From: Aradus depressus
Taxonomy: Eukaryota; Arthropoda; Insecta; Hemiptera; Aradidae
Length of the DNA: 64,000 nucleotides
Assembly (NCBI GenBank): GCA_963662175.1
Contig: OY759217.1
Coordinates: forward strand, 5,644,562-5,708,561
Direction of reading: 5' to 3'
Each line of letters opens with the position of its first letter. Within the stretch, counting starts at the first letter, position 1. Positions 51,789 through 62,464 of this stretch are shown in pieces. The notes below the pieces were generated by a model. That model made no database searches and was not told the DNA's origin. It saw only the letters and a program-made list of their open reading frames with translations. A program made the translations under genes and the position numbers.

Positions 51789-53372
51789 ATGGAAGGGAAA
51801 GGGAAGTCGGACTTAGAGCCGATACAGACACGGTCTAGGAAAACTATCCGTACGCCCCCGGAGTCCCCGGTAGAAAATCCTAAATTTGACCTAGAGGCGA
51901 TGTTTAAGGCCATGCAGGAACAGATGGGAAACTTGGGAAAGGATTTAAAAGCGGACATGCAGGAACAGATTTCGGGACTAGGACAACAGGGAAAGGCCAT
52001 GCAGGAACAGATAGGACAGCAGACTTCGGAGATAAAGGAACAAATTTCGGCAATGGCAAATAATATCGAATCCATTAATCGCGATATGGACACTCTACGA
52101 TCTGAGTCCGGAGAATTGAGAACTAGACAGGATAATTTAGAAGGGAAATATGACAAACATGTTTCTGAAGTTAGGGACATGGTAGATGTCTGTCATCATG
52201 AAATGACAGGTAGGATCATGTCAGAAACACAACGTTTAGATAAGGAGGTCGAGGAAATAAATTCGAACCAAAATCTTTTTCGTACCGATTGTGAGAAGAG
52301 ATTCGCCAATATCTCGAAGAGAATAGATACTGTTTCGGGTCAAAATCAGGTCTCAACCCCAAAACATAATGACCAAGTGACGTTCCCCATCCCTGAAGAA
52401 CATAAGGATTGGTATACAGGTCAGACCTTTGCTCGCGAACAACCTAGTAACGTCACTTTCCAAAATACGTATATAAAAAATTACGAACGTAACAAGGTAA
52501 CGTTCCGTAACAATGTGTTGGATTTACCCAACCATTTCATATCAAATTTAGAAATTGCATATAGTCACATTGGAGAATTTTATAATCTGAACGAATTTAT
52601 AAAGTCACATTTAAAGGGCGAGGGTCTGGATTGGTTCCTTGTAAAGTCAGGAAGTATCCGCTCTTTTGATGAATTCGTCAATGCGTTCAAAGATAGGTTC
52701 TGCGGGGAGAAATATGACGTTATAGTCCGTAGGGAACTTGATACCCAAGGCTATGCCGATCATATGGATAAAACACCCAGCGAACATTTTTCAAAATTAG
52801 TGTCACGACTCCAGGATAGTACATATAAAATTCCGGAAGGCTACGTATGTGAACTATTAAGCAAACATTATGGAGAGACGGTCGAAAATTCAGTTAGGAT
52901 CCAGGGAATAATCTCTATTGAGAGACTACATGAGCAAATAATTAGGATAGGTACTAACATAATTAGACGTGATTGTAAATTAAAGGATAGTTCTTGGAAA
53001 GGCGGGGAAAGACAGTACCGACCAGATAGTCTTCCGAAAAACAATAACTTTCCCAAACAAGACCTACCTCGTTACAATTCTGGGAATGCACGGGGAACCT
53101 CTCACTACAATCAAGAGAGAGGGAATCAATTTAGCCGAGGCCCTTCCCGCGAGTCAAATCCAAATTACGATCGGCCACGTAATTACTATGACTCAAATCA
53201 GAATTATAATCGACCACCTAATTATAGGGATAACCAGTCGAAACCTAACGTAAGAAACATGGAGGTAGTGACCGACAACAATGTCAATACAGACATGAAA
53301 GAAATAAAGCAATCCCTTGGAGAGTTGGCTAACAACCTGAAACCAATTGTTGACCGCTTGACAAAAAACTAA
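51789..53372 (+). CDS. gag: Gag-like structural protein
   Basis: A 527-residue intact ORF starting at an ATG (AGAATGG context), 410 nt after the second primer site. Residues 30-190 form a long predicted coiled coil with repeated MQEQ heptads. Residues about 225-400 look like a retrotransposon capsid (HLKGEGLDWFLVKSGSIRSF, DEFVNAFKDRFCGEKYD), matching the usual A/L-x-G-x-A/L-x-W-W/F ... F-x3-F signature. Residues 410-500 are basic and rich in N, Y, R and P, with no CCHC knuckle, so RNA binding is presumably through this disordered tail. The last 25 residues are another short coil. It should assemble virus-like particles in the cytoplasm. It ends ACA AAA AAC TAA, where a -1 shift would join the next ORF. 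Confidence 0.88.
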   Translation: MEGKGKSDLEPIQTRSRKTIRTPPESPVENPKFDLEAMFKAMQEQMGNLGKDLKADMQEQISGLGQQGKAMQEQIGQQTSEIKEQISAMANNIESINRDMDTLRSESGELRTRQDNLEGKYDKHVSEVRDMVDVCHHEMTGRIMSETQRLDKEVEEINSNQNLFRTDCEKRFANISKRIDTVSGQNQVSTPKHNDQVTFPIPEEHKDWYTGQTFAREQPSNVTFQNTYIKNYERNKVTFRNNVLDLPNHFISNLEIAYSHIGEFYNLNEFIKSHLKGEGLDWFLVKSGSIRSFDEFVNAFKDRFCGEKYDVIVRRELDTQGYADHMDKTPSEHFSKLVSRLQDSTYKIPEGYVCELLSKHYGETVENSVRIQGIISIERLHEQIIRIGTNIIRRDCKLKDSSWKGGERQYRPDSLPKNNNFPKQDLPRYNSGNARGTSHYNQERGNQFSRGPSRESNPNYDRPRNYYDSNQNYNRPPNYRDNQSKPNVRNMEVVTDNNVNTDMKEIKQSLGELANNLKPIVDRLTKN

Positions 53373-53528
53373 GTAGCAGGAGTGGGATGAACAAACTTAA
53401 AACTATGGGGGGAGGTAAATTTAAATTCAAGGGGGACATACGCAGTTTGCTTGGTACAGAAATGATGACGAGATTGACAGGGGACATTGACCTACATACT
53501 AACGTTGACAATAGATGTCCCACTCCTG
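53363..53528 (+). promoter_or_regulatory. -1 ribosomal frameshift signal
   Basis: Slippery heptamer A AAA AAC (53363-53369) in the correct X-XXY-YYZ register directly before the gag TAA. The spacer is 7 nt. CAGGAGTGGGA (53377-53387) is perfectly complementary to TCCCACTCCTG (53518-53528), an 11-bp stem extendable by G-U pairs, closing a 130-nt loop. The -1 frame after the heptamer is open and continues into the ORF at 53387. Confidence 0.8.
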
Positions 53529-54364
53529 TAAAGTTAAAGACAGACAGTAACAACGGACTGACATTGATGAAGCTACAGGGGTACCAAGAAGGTAGCGGTT
53601 TAGGAAGACACGGCAATGGACGTTTGGAACCAGTTTTTATCAGCACGAGAAGACCACTTCAAGGATTAGGTTACGAGTACAAATTTTTTGATATCAGATC
53701 ACCAGTTAACGTAGAATCAATAGCAAAGACATCCTTACCAATCACTGCTAAGGAGGAAGAGACCATCGACAAACAAACATACCCCGACAATACTATGACT
53801 GCCCCAGATCACGTAAATTCATCAAGTATAAAAGAGGACGAAATCACAGACAGACCGACAGGCAATGAAGAAAACATAACTTTCCCAGACGACGTCAGAA
53901 TATCATCTCTGATGCAGGAGTTTTCTGACCTACTTAGAAACGAGGACGAAGTAACAGACATATCGACAGACAATGACCACATAATCCGCTACCCGACTAA
54001 TGGCAACCCCACTTGTGAAGAACATCCGCAGGTGAACTTCATCAAAGACAATAGGATAACTGACATTTCGGGACTACAACAACAGACTTACAAATTTACA
54101 GAAAGACAGGCCGAGAGACAGAAACAAAAATTTGAGAGACGACACAAACAGACTACATTAGAAATTGGCGATCAGGTGTTAGTACAATCTCTGCGAATAC
54201 CTACCGGTAAGAGGGAAATATCCAAGTTATTACCATTCTGGGAAGGACCTTACCAGATTTTGGAGAAGAAAAGTCCTCAAACTTTTATTGTAGGACACCT
54301 CGGCAGTAACGATGTGAAAGGGACATTCAATATTACCTCTTTAAAGCCGTGTATTAGCGGATAA
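53387..54364 (+). CDS. Pol remnant: G-patch plus integrase C-terminal domain
   Basis: A 325-codon ORF (ATG at 53387; open upstream to the frameshift at 53369). Residues 58-97 (MKLQGYQEGSGLGRHGNGRL, EPV ... LQGLGYEY) fit the G-patch consensus G-x2-G-x-GLG-x4-G-x2-EP ... GLGY, an RNA-binding glycine-rich motif found after the protease of betaretroviruses. Residues 100-230 are acidic with repeated D/E-x-ITD words. Residues 233-325 (GDQVLVQSLRIPTGK, LLPFWEGPYQILEK, FNITSLKPC) match the integrase C-terminal GPY/F-type module. Protease, reverse transcriptase, RNase H and the integrase DDE core are missing, consistent with an in-frame internal deletion of pol. It is probably made as a Gag fusion by frameshifting. 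The intact frame suggests selection or youth. Confidence 0.82.
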   Translation: MNKLKTMGGGKFKFKGDIRSLLGTEMMTRLTGDIDLHTNVDNRCPTPVKLKTDSNNGLTLMKLQGYQEGSGLGRHGNGRLEPVFISTRRPLQGLGYEYKFFDIRSPVNVESIAKTSLPITAKEEETIDKQTYPDNTMTAPDHVNSSSIKEDEITDRPTGNEENITFPDDVRISSLMQEFSDLLRNEDEVTDISTDNDHIIRYPTNGNPTCEEHPQVNFIKDNRITDISGLQQQTYKFTERQAERQKQKFERRHKQTTLEIGDQVLVQSLRIPTGKREISKLLPFWEGPYQILEKKSPQTFIVGHLGSNDVKGTFNITSLKPCISG

Positions 54365-56121
54365 ATTTACAAGCAGGCTAGAGAAGCGCTAGGGCTCTCT
54401 TTGAGATTAACGATCTTACTTCAGCCGAGTTAGGGGGGCGATTATTGCAGACGAGATCGCGGCCCTAGAGTCAGGGAAGAGATTTGTGACGTCTCTATGG
54501 GTGTCCATCCCCAGCTATCCCAGGAACAGTTAGACAAAGTCACACACACATAAAACAGACACTATTTTTATTATTTGGGAATTATTTATTATTTTACACT
54601 AACGGCCAACACCTCATTATACAACAACACACAAAGGATCACACATACACATTTATTGGGGACACGGGATTTATTATTTAGTTATTTTTTTTTTTTGTAA
54701 ATAGAATAAGGCAGACGGGGACATTCTGGCACTCCCCTGGGGCTTAACATCGAGCATACCCCCCTTAGTCGAGCTCAAAGATTCCAAAGTGAATCGCCAG
54801 GTTGTAAATAGTAATTTTAGATAATAAGTTAGGGTTAGTTTTTTTTTAATTCTAGATATTAAGTTAGGATAATTTTTTGTTCATATATTTAGTAAGAGTA
54901 TTTTTTTAAATAGTATTAGCAATTTGTTTATGATGTTGGGATAATTTAGTTTAGATAGGTTTGTGGCTTCATTTGAAATTGACATAATTGTAGGACGGGG
55001 CAGACGAGATATGGACTGGCCATCCAGAGGGTTTTACCTGCTTATATAGGTTGATTGGGAGAGTGGATCCGACGAGGCTGACAGCGAGGCGATGGCACAC
55101 ACATTTGTAGGTAGTCACGAATGGTAAATGTACTTCCAATTGTATTTGTCTGTTTTGTTTTGTATTTTTAAATAATATTTGTATTAGTATCCGACCGTGT
55201 GTATCTATTGAAAATGTCACATTGACCCATATTTTATCTAGTGACCATGATGGGCTATGTTAACCCAATGAGAGCCTTGTAAATATATTTGTCACATATA
55301 TCCAGGTATGGACCTTACTTATTATGATGCAGTGTCGACCACGGTAGGTCAAATGTCAATTTTGTTATTTTATTTAAGAAATCCTAGGGCAAGGTGCCGA
55401 AGCATACATGACTAAAGGGGGAGATATATTATAAACTGGAGGGGATACCCAGAATTGAATATTTAATTATCGTACACACGGAGAAGGGGCCACTCCATTG
55501 ATGCTTGTAGAATCCATTTAAAGGGGCGGGAGTTTGTTTAATTATTTTTTTTTTATGCCATGAACTGACTGTTGAACTGAAGAAAGGGTTTCGCTACTTG
55601 ATTAATGCGGATGCCGGAATTTACATATATTTATGAAACTGAGATGGGATTTGAGTGGGCTTATTTTTCTATTTTATATTTCGTCGTCGTTCCGGCAGAA
55701 GGTAAATACCTGTCGAAGGCCTAAGGAGGCATGTGGTTAGGGTTTGGTCAACCCAAATTTTTGTTGAAGCGGATTAGGTATATGAGAATTCAGTTGAAAC
55801 ATTGTCGAGGCGTGGGGCCTTTTTGGATGTTTTAACTAGTCAGTGAATGTATGCTAGAAATAGAATCATCGTTATTTGCCAATGGAGAGGGTTAACTCCA
55901 AGAAGTACAGCGTAAAGTAAAATCATGCTTTGGTCACGCATGCATAGGCAAGCCATGCCGATTCGAAAGGAAATTTAAAATCATGTTTTGGTCACGCATG
56001 ATAATGAGGTCGATACCTGAGTATTTGGTTAAGTGTATATGCTCAGTGAACGAGCAAGTGTTAAGTGAAACTAATAAAATATGTGACTTCCAATGGTCAT
56101 TTAGCCGACATATTTTATTTT
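54365..56121 (+). other. Noncoding 3' region of the LTR element
   Basis: 1.76 kb with no long ORF and no env-like protein. Contains T-runs and a duplicated word AAAATCATG(C/T)TTTGGTCACGCATG (55918-55943, 55978-56001). It possibly holds packaging or transport signals; nothing specific can be named. Confidence 0.7.
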
Positions 56122-56136
56122 AACGGGAACGGGGGA
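56122..56136 (+). other. Polypurine tract
   Basis: AACGGGAACGGGGGA abuts the 3' LTR start and is the expected primer for plus-strand DNA synthesis. Confidence 0.85.
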
Positions 56137-56137
56137 T

Positions 56138-57385
56138 ATTGTAGCATGTCTACCCTATAGATAATGCTCAGAACTGGCGATGTCTATGAGAGGATCGCGA
56201 TCGCTAGGAGCAAAGTATGGGTTGTGTGGTGTTGAATAAACGAGAATTGCATTTGGAAGAGAATGCTCGGAACCAATGATGCCTGCGAGAGAATCGCGAT
56301 CGCTGGGAGCGGAAAATAAAGAATAATAGAGACACAATGGAAAGGAAGCCAAGATAATTGTCTACATCCGGTGTATAAGGAATAAGCAGTAAAGGTTTTT
56401 TTTCTTACTCCAGGTTTTCACACAACTAGAGGCAGATGTTAATTGGTAATATGCGATTGGCTGGAAATAAAATGGGCGGAGTCCGACAACCAATCAAGTC
56501 TCGAGAACTGTCCCCTACCACGGTCGGATATCGGAAGCCACTCCCCGTTTTACTCATTCTTCGTTCATATCTTGGTGGATCACCACGTTCCTCTCTTTGT
56601 AAAGCCTAGTTTCAGTATGTGAAAGTACTTTCTTCGTTCATGTCTTGGCTGGTCACCACGTTCTTTTTATATTGTACAGTTGAGTTTAAATATGTCAATT
56701 GAGTTTTCTTCGTTCATGTCTTGGGTGATCACCACGTATCTTTTCTATAAGTAATATCAGTTTGAATATGTGAAATTAACATTCTTCGTTCATGTCTTGG
56801 GTGATCACCACGTATCTTTTCTATAAGTAATATCAGTTTGAATATGTGAATTAGTCGTAGAGACACACTTTGATCTTGGACGGTGCAAAGTCAGTGGGGG
56901 TGTAACTTCTGGTGTGCCCTCGAAACTACGCAGATCTTCAGGGACTATGTGAATAGACGATTTCTACGGGAAGTCCAGAAAGGGTGATCACGCCGTCATT
57001 CGCCATGGATATCGTATCGAGGTACCTCGTAATTAAGTTATAATTCAGTCCTTCAGACACACGGCCAAATTATATATATTCAATTGTTGTTTTGTAAATA
57101 TGTTCTCATTAAAATAAATATGTTAAAGTTATAGGTTTGATTCATTTCATTTCCCCCCCCCCCCCCCCCCCCCCACTCATGCTTCTTCTGGTTGACAACA
57201 GTAATTAATTATTGTTAATTACTGATGTCAACTAACCGTTAGGATCTTGTAACCGTTCTTCCCGTGGGAGTGCTTTCAGCTATTCAGGCATTGTTTAATT
57301 AAAGTCGCGATTTAAATAATTTTTCGATCTCAATTTTATTTATTTTATTAATTACGTGTTTTGCACTCACAAGAGGGAGAGATGG

Positions 57386-57392
<7 letters not shown>
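56138..57392 (+). repeat. 3' LTR (about 1.25 kb)
   Basis: Matches the 5' LTR along its length except for two extra C in the poly-C (57153-57174). It ends GGTTATAAT and runs straight into (AT)n. Confidence 0.95.

Positions 57393-57448
<56 letters not shown>
57391..57448. repeat. (AT)n microsatellite
   Basis: About 58 bp of AT repeats, apparently the target of the LTR element (its left flank is also TATAT). Confidence 0.95.
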
Positions 57449-57450
<2 letters not shown>

Positions 57451-57451
57451 T

Positions 57452-57565
57452 TCCCCTGGGGAAGTAAAAACGAATATAATATCTTGTACCATCGGCGTTA
57501 TAAAATCGGTCAAAAATATGTGAATGTTGAGTTTTGTAAATACGTTCAAAAAGATGGACGACCAT
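57452..57565 (+). repeat. HER repeat fragment (plus)
   Basis: CCCCTGGGGAAGTAAAA and TATAAAATCGGTCAAAAATATG, a degraded head. Confidence 0.45.
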
Positions 57566-58039
57566 CAATCAGGAAGTCCTTTAACGGTCGATACAATGAA
57601 GATTAACACCCTGTTATTACTCTATTTAACTATGGTCTATTTATTACAGTTATTACGCTACCCTACAATACGCCGTAGTTATTACAATATTATCATAAAG
57701 TAATAAATATAATGATTTATTACAGGGGGCGGGCAAGTAGGTTGATAAAATGGTTTCCCATAAAAGCTCATATTACTTTGACTGGACAGTGATTTATAAG
57801 TTCTATAACTTTCCTTGATAAAGTGTCCCCTAGAGCACAATTTATGAGGTAAAGTAAAATAGAACTATTTATAATGTGAAACTTGGGGTTCGGTCGTTTG
57901 CAGACGTTCGAAAATAAAGTGTTGAGGAAAATAGGAGGTCCAATCTAGAGTGGAGGAACCCAGGAGTAGAGGATCAGAAGAAACAGGGGCATCTTCTGGG
58001 AATGCCCGATCATAGTAGCAGAGATGGAACACCATGTGA
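57566..58039. other. No gene seen
   Basis: Unassigned; only incidental frames. Confidence 0.5.
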
Positions 58040-58390
58040 TGAACTGGCACCAGGTGGCGCTGGTCAGATCGCAATGGGCGGCTAATGAAGCGGCCATACT
58101 AGATAGGTGGCGCTCGTTAGATCGCGATGGGCGGCTAATGGAGCGGTCACATGAAACAGGTGGCGCACGTCATATCGCGATGAGCGGCTAATGGAGCGGC
58201 CAAACTAGATAGGTGGCGCACGACAGATCGCAATGGGCGGCTAATGGAGCGGCCAAACTAGATAGGTGGCGCACGACAGATCGCGATGACAGGCTAATGG
58301 AGCGGTCATACTAGATAGGTGGCGCTCGACCGATCGCGATGGGCGGCTAATGGAGCGGTCACATGAAACAGGTGGCGCACGTCAGTAGAA
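58040..58390. repeat. About 53-bp tandem repeat, about 7 copies
   Basis: Units start GGTGGCGC(T/A)CG and contain GATCGCGATGGGCGGCTAAT plus GGAGCGGTCA/CCAAACTAGATA. Two alternating subtypes (ACTAGATAGGT versus ACATGAAACAGGT). GC-rich for this window. Confidence 0.9.
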
Positions 58391-58847
58391 GGGAAATGGG
58401 GACTCTGGCGCAGTTGCCCCACATGACCTTTGACCCCACGGGGTCACGTGACCCATCACTCCCCCCCCCCCCCCCACGCTCCGAATCACCCACCATCGTA
58501 CATCCCCAGCTCAATAAGTTCCCCTCTCCCTCTAAACCTCAATAAGTTTCCGCTCTTCCTCTAAACCTCTATAAGTTTCCGCTCTCCCTCTAAACCCTGC
58601 TTTACATTTTTATCTCACCCCTCGCCTGTGCCCCTATATTTTTTTTAATTAGCCCACTAGTAACAATTTTTATATTTTTAAAGACTGATTTCGTGACCTT
58701 GAACAGGCACTTTCGTGATCTAACATGTCGAACCCTGCATTCGTGTAGCCTACCATATCATGTCCTAGCCTGATCATCATCATCATTGTATTCAGTATTA
58801 TTTTAAACTGAAGTATAATGATGGAATAATCGCCTACCTACAATTTT
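58391..58847. other. No gene; C-rich
   Basis: A 15-C run at 58461-58475 and short repeats of AAACCT(C/A)(A/T)ATAAGTTTCCGCTC (58515-58590). Confidence 0.5.
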
Positions 58848-59240
58848 GAGCATGCCGTCCTTCGGTGCCTTGAAAAGTATTGCATTTAAAAATATAACTC
58901 AAAGCTCGTCATATTGAGTATGTTGTCCGATTGGAGTAATATGTGCGAAAAAATATTTATCTTCAATTCCGAGCATGCCGTCCTTCGGTGCCTTGAATAG
59001 TATTGCATTTAAAAATATAATTCAAAGCTCGTCATATTGAGTATGTTGTCCGATTGGAGTAATATTTGCGAAAAAATATTTATCTTCAAATCCGAGCATG
59101 CCGTCCTTCGGTGCCTTGAATGGTATTGCATTTAAAAATATAATTCGAAGCTCGTCATATTGAGTATGTTGTCCGATTGGAGTAATATGTGCGAAAAAAT
59201 ATTTATCTTCAATTCCGAGCACGCTGTCCTTTGGTGTTGT
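58848..59240. repeat. 123-bp tandem repeat, 3.2 copies, with SINE-like word
   Basis: Units at 58848, 58971, 59094 and a partial at 59217, each opening GAGCATGCCGTCCTTCGGTG, the internal word of the SINE family (GAGCACGCCGTCCTTCGG). Units are 95% or more alike. The minus-strand frame through it only reflects the repeat. Confidence 0.92.
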
Positions 59241-59389
59241 TTGTGAATTCTTGTTTTTTATTTATTTTTTTAACATCTACTATGGTTTGGAAATGACCTT
59301 CGTATCTGTAGGGATTAAGTCGTTGTTTACATGTTTCAAACATGTCGAGACCTGTTGTTCATACTTCACCAATTTTTATTTCATGATTT

Positions 59390-61740
59390 AATCTTACATC
59401 CCCACGTCAATTAACACATCCAATATGCTTCCCCATCTCAATACCCCCGCTCTCCCTCCGATTCACTACTCTCTATCTTCAGCGGCGTAGCCAATCCATC
59501 TCAATTTTCTCACTTATACTTCTCCACCTAATTCTCCCTTTAAACCTTTTACTCAGACACACATCCAAGCAATTTTCTTTAGATTTCATCATAGTCCACT
59601 ACTCTTAGCACCATCATGCTTCGCCCCTGTTCAACACCTACAACCTCTCTAGATCGTCTGACATTTTCATCATAACCCGGTCTACCCATACATAAACCTA
59701 CATTCTACGTCCATTAGCCTTTCCCTCTGAGTCAGTCAAACTTACCCACCTCAAATCATCTTCAATGCACATACCCACATCAATTATTCTAAAACATAAT
59801 CTTTAATTATAATAGTTCTACTTCCTCAGACTTATTGTACTTCTTCCAATCCGGCAGAGACTTTGCAACCCACACCTAATCCTCAGGTCTTTCTCCTAGT
59901 TTTTATGACTCACTTCTACTTCCCCACATCAATCGTCTAATTGTTTTTTCTCAACTTGTCCTTACCAATTTTCTGTTCTCTACTTCTAAAACCTTTTACT
60001 CATACATACCCGCCCATACACGCGGAGTAATCTTTAGATCTAGATGTACCTTTCCATGGATACATTCTTAGGCTAACATGCAGTATATTCAACTTACGTT
60101 ATGTTACATACTACTTCTCATCTCCAGCACTTAACTTACTTAGCACCTCTACTGTATTCCAATCCTCGTTTAAAGCGGTCAAAACAATTTCTTTTTCCTT
60201 CCACCAACCGTCCTCTACTGTAATTGCTCTCCTAACCTTCTCAAACCCCCGCACAATTCTGACAACGACCAATCCATCCCAATATTCTGCTCTCCACTTC
60301 TACTTCCCCAACATCATATCAAGTTAGAACCCTACAAGTGTAGACTACTGCCCCGTCAACATTTCTTTCTCATTCAAACCACTTCTATCCCACCTCTCAC
60401 TCAGACATACCTGCACACTTGCATCACATGCAGAAAATCAAATTTAAATGCTTCTCCCTACCTAAACCGCCAGGTCAACACCCCCACAGTTCTCGTCGAT
60501 ATTTAGATTCACATTTCCAATATTACTTTACCATCACTATTTTTACGACTAATAACCTACAATCTAGCAGGAACTTAAATCATCCCCCTGCACAACACTA
60601 CTCCGGATATATTCAGAACCCACTCCCACACATCTGAGCACCAATAGAACTCTAACCTAGGACCCCTGCTGTGTAGGCTCACTCACATTGGTACCTGTCA
60701 ACCCATCTTTATAACTGCAAAAGCCGGGGGTAATTTCATATTCAAGTATTTTTCCTAAGATTTCATACTGATGAAGGCTCTAGACCCCTTCATCACCAAC
60801 GAGATCAGTTAAAGAACTATTTTATAACACAGCCCCAACGTACTTATAAGGTGTGTCCAATACAATAGGAACTCTTCTTATATAGCTATCCTAAGAAGAA
60901 GTCATTGAAAACTTTACCCACTGAGCCGGATAATTATTTATAGTAGAGATACTAATATTTTTTGAATGGGTAGGCGGCCTTGTGTAACATTTCATTATCA
61001 GAGATTAGCTGTGATGTACTTTTCTACAAATCAGAGACTATGCAGAGACAATAGAATCCTTCCGAGAGATCCAATATATCGTCACGACACAACACTTCAC
61101 AAAAATACGGAATTGTTCACCTATCCCTATAAACATCACTCAACTGCAACTTCCCCAAATCTAAAAAACTTAGAAGTCGCTCGGACACATTTTAAAAACC
61201 CCACCACTCTTCTATATACTTCCTCAGCTAAATTCTTTCCCTGGTTCCCCTCTATAGTATATCTTAAACTCTAAAGTAACCCCAACCCGAACACCATTCC
61301 TATCAATCTAAACTTTTATTTCTCAGTCATGCACCATAGATAGGGTTTTCTGTAGGTGCTATCACCAATCTCCTACATGCATATATATATATAATATATT
61401 TTCTATAGTTCCCCCGACATTTTTCTACAACTAACACTCAATTAATATTATAACGCAGCCCTCACACCCATACTCCATTGTATTTATTTTTCAAGTCCCA
61501 AGCTCTTCGTCTAATATACATCACAGTTCCTTTGAGAACCCATATAGTATTATTGTTCCATCCTCACCCACATCTCATGGACCCCACAATTCAGCCCTCC
61601 TTCCCCGCATATATGGTATTGAGAGCCAAAACACTTACGATGACCCAATACAACAGTTATTTTACCGATTCATCTTCATAGCCACAAAACCCGGGATTAT
61701 TTAATATTTTAGTATATTTCTTTTTTCATTATTTGTCACA
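59390..61740. other. 2.3-kb G-poor, C/T/A-rich stretch
   Basis: Plus strand is strikingly poor in G and rich in CA/CT words (TACTTCCCCACATCAAT, CTTTTACTCATACATACCC). Similar phrases recur about every 410-440 bp (59548, 59988, 60392), suggesting an old degenerate tandem repeat. No convincing ORF on either strand. Confidence 0.6.
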
Positions 61741-61975
61741 GGTTTTTTTTTTCCTCACATACAACGCCTACTCCACTCAACTGTTTTTTCTTAAAGTCCT
61801 ATACATATCTTACATCCTTTCATATATTTATTTTTTATTTAGTCATATTATTTAATATTTTATGCGATTAATATTTATTTACATTTTCGAAAATTTACGT
61901 AAATTATGAAAATTTTGTAGCATATTCAGGAACATTTTTTGTGATGAATGTGACTGCGTAATAACTATCGACTAA

Positions 61976-62464
61976 CTTTTTGATGAAGGAGAAAAGGTTG
62001 GAGAAATATCGAAACATTTCAAGATTCCTCAATCCACGATTTCTTCAATTTTAAAGAGACGAGAAACCATTTTTCAATTAGATACATGTGGTAAAAGACA
62101 TATTAAACGAATTAGAACTAATGGTGATTATCCAATGGAACAAGATGAAACTGAGGATACACCCCCTCTTGTCTTCAACGGAGAGAATTACACACAACAC
62201 ACAGACTCTTCAGAGGAGGATGTGGGTGAACACTCCAGTTCATCACAACAGCAAACGGACTCTTCACAGCATGATACGGATGAAGACGGAAGTGAACGAA
62301 TTCATTCAACAGAACACCGACGAGTAGTATATGGTGATAAAAAACCAACAAAAAAGTTCAACCTTCCTAAACCCGTAAAATGCTTAATACCTCTTTCTAA
62401 GGAAAATATGACGTTTTTACGTTTGGTCGGGTATAAAGTTCTGTCATCAACGTATAGATGTTAG
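61976..62464 (+). pseudogene. HTH (CENP-B/pogo-like) DNA-binding fragment
   Basis: A plus-strand frame open for 162 codons after a TAA at 61973, with its first ATG only at 62135. It starts LFDEGEKVGEISKHFKIPQS and TISSILKRRETI, the helix-turn-helix of Psq/CENP-B type found at the N-terminus of pogo/Tigger-like transposases (G-x-K-x2-EI-x2-x-F-x-I-PQSTIS-x-I-L). A basic link (CGKRHIKRIR), an acidic Ser/Glu/Gln-rich region (62150-62310) and a basic tail (DKKPTKKFNLPKPVKC) follow. No DDE catalytic domain is present. It could be an exon of a transposon gene or a domesticated fragment; the upstream start is lost or spliced. Confidence 0.5.

Larger units (their letters stand above)
49010..57392 (+). 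mobile_element. LTR retrotransposon, non-autonomous, gag-retaining
   Basis: About 8.38 kb. Order: 5' LTR, tRNA-Lys primer site, scrambled leader with a second primer site, gag, -1 frameshift signal, G-patch/integrase-tail ORF, 1.8-kb noncoding region, polypurine tract, 3' LTR. The LTRs differ visibly only in a poly-C length (20 versus 22), so insertion is recent. It sits in (TA)n, so a TSD (ATAT or similar) cannot be proven. There is no env-like ORF and no protease, reverse transcriptase, RNase H or integrase core. The layout resembles gypsy-type elements reduced to a gag-only (TR-GAG-like) form. Confidence 0.93.

Noticed and set aside
51758..52180. 140-residue antisense frame in gag
   Set aside because: Antisense shadow of the coiled-coil coding region.
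54365..56121. Envelope-like gene in the LTR element
   Set aside because: No ORF above about 85 codons on either strand, no signal peptide or membrane segment found.
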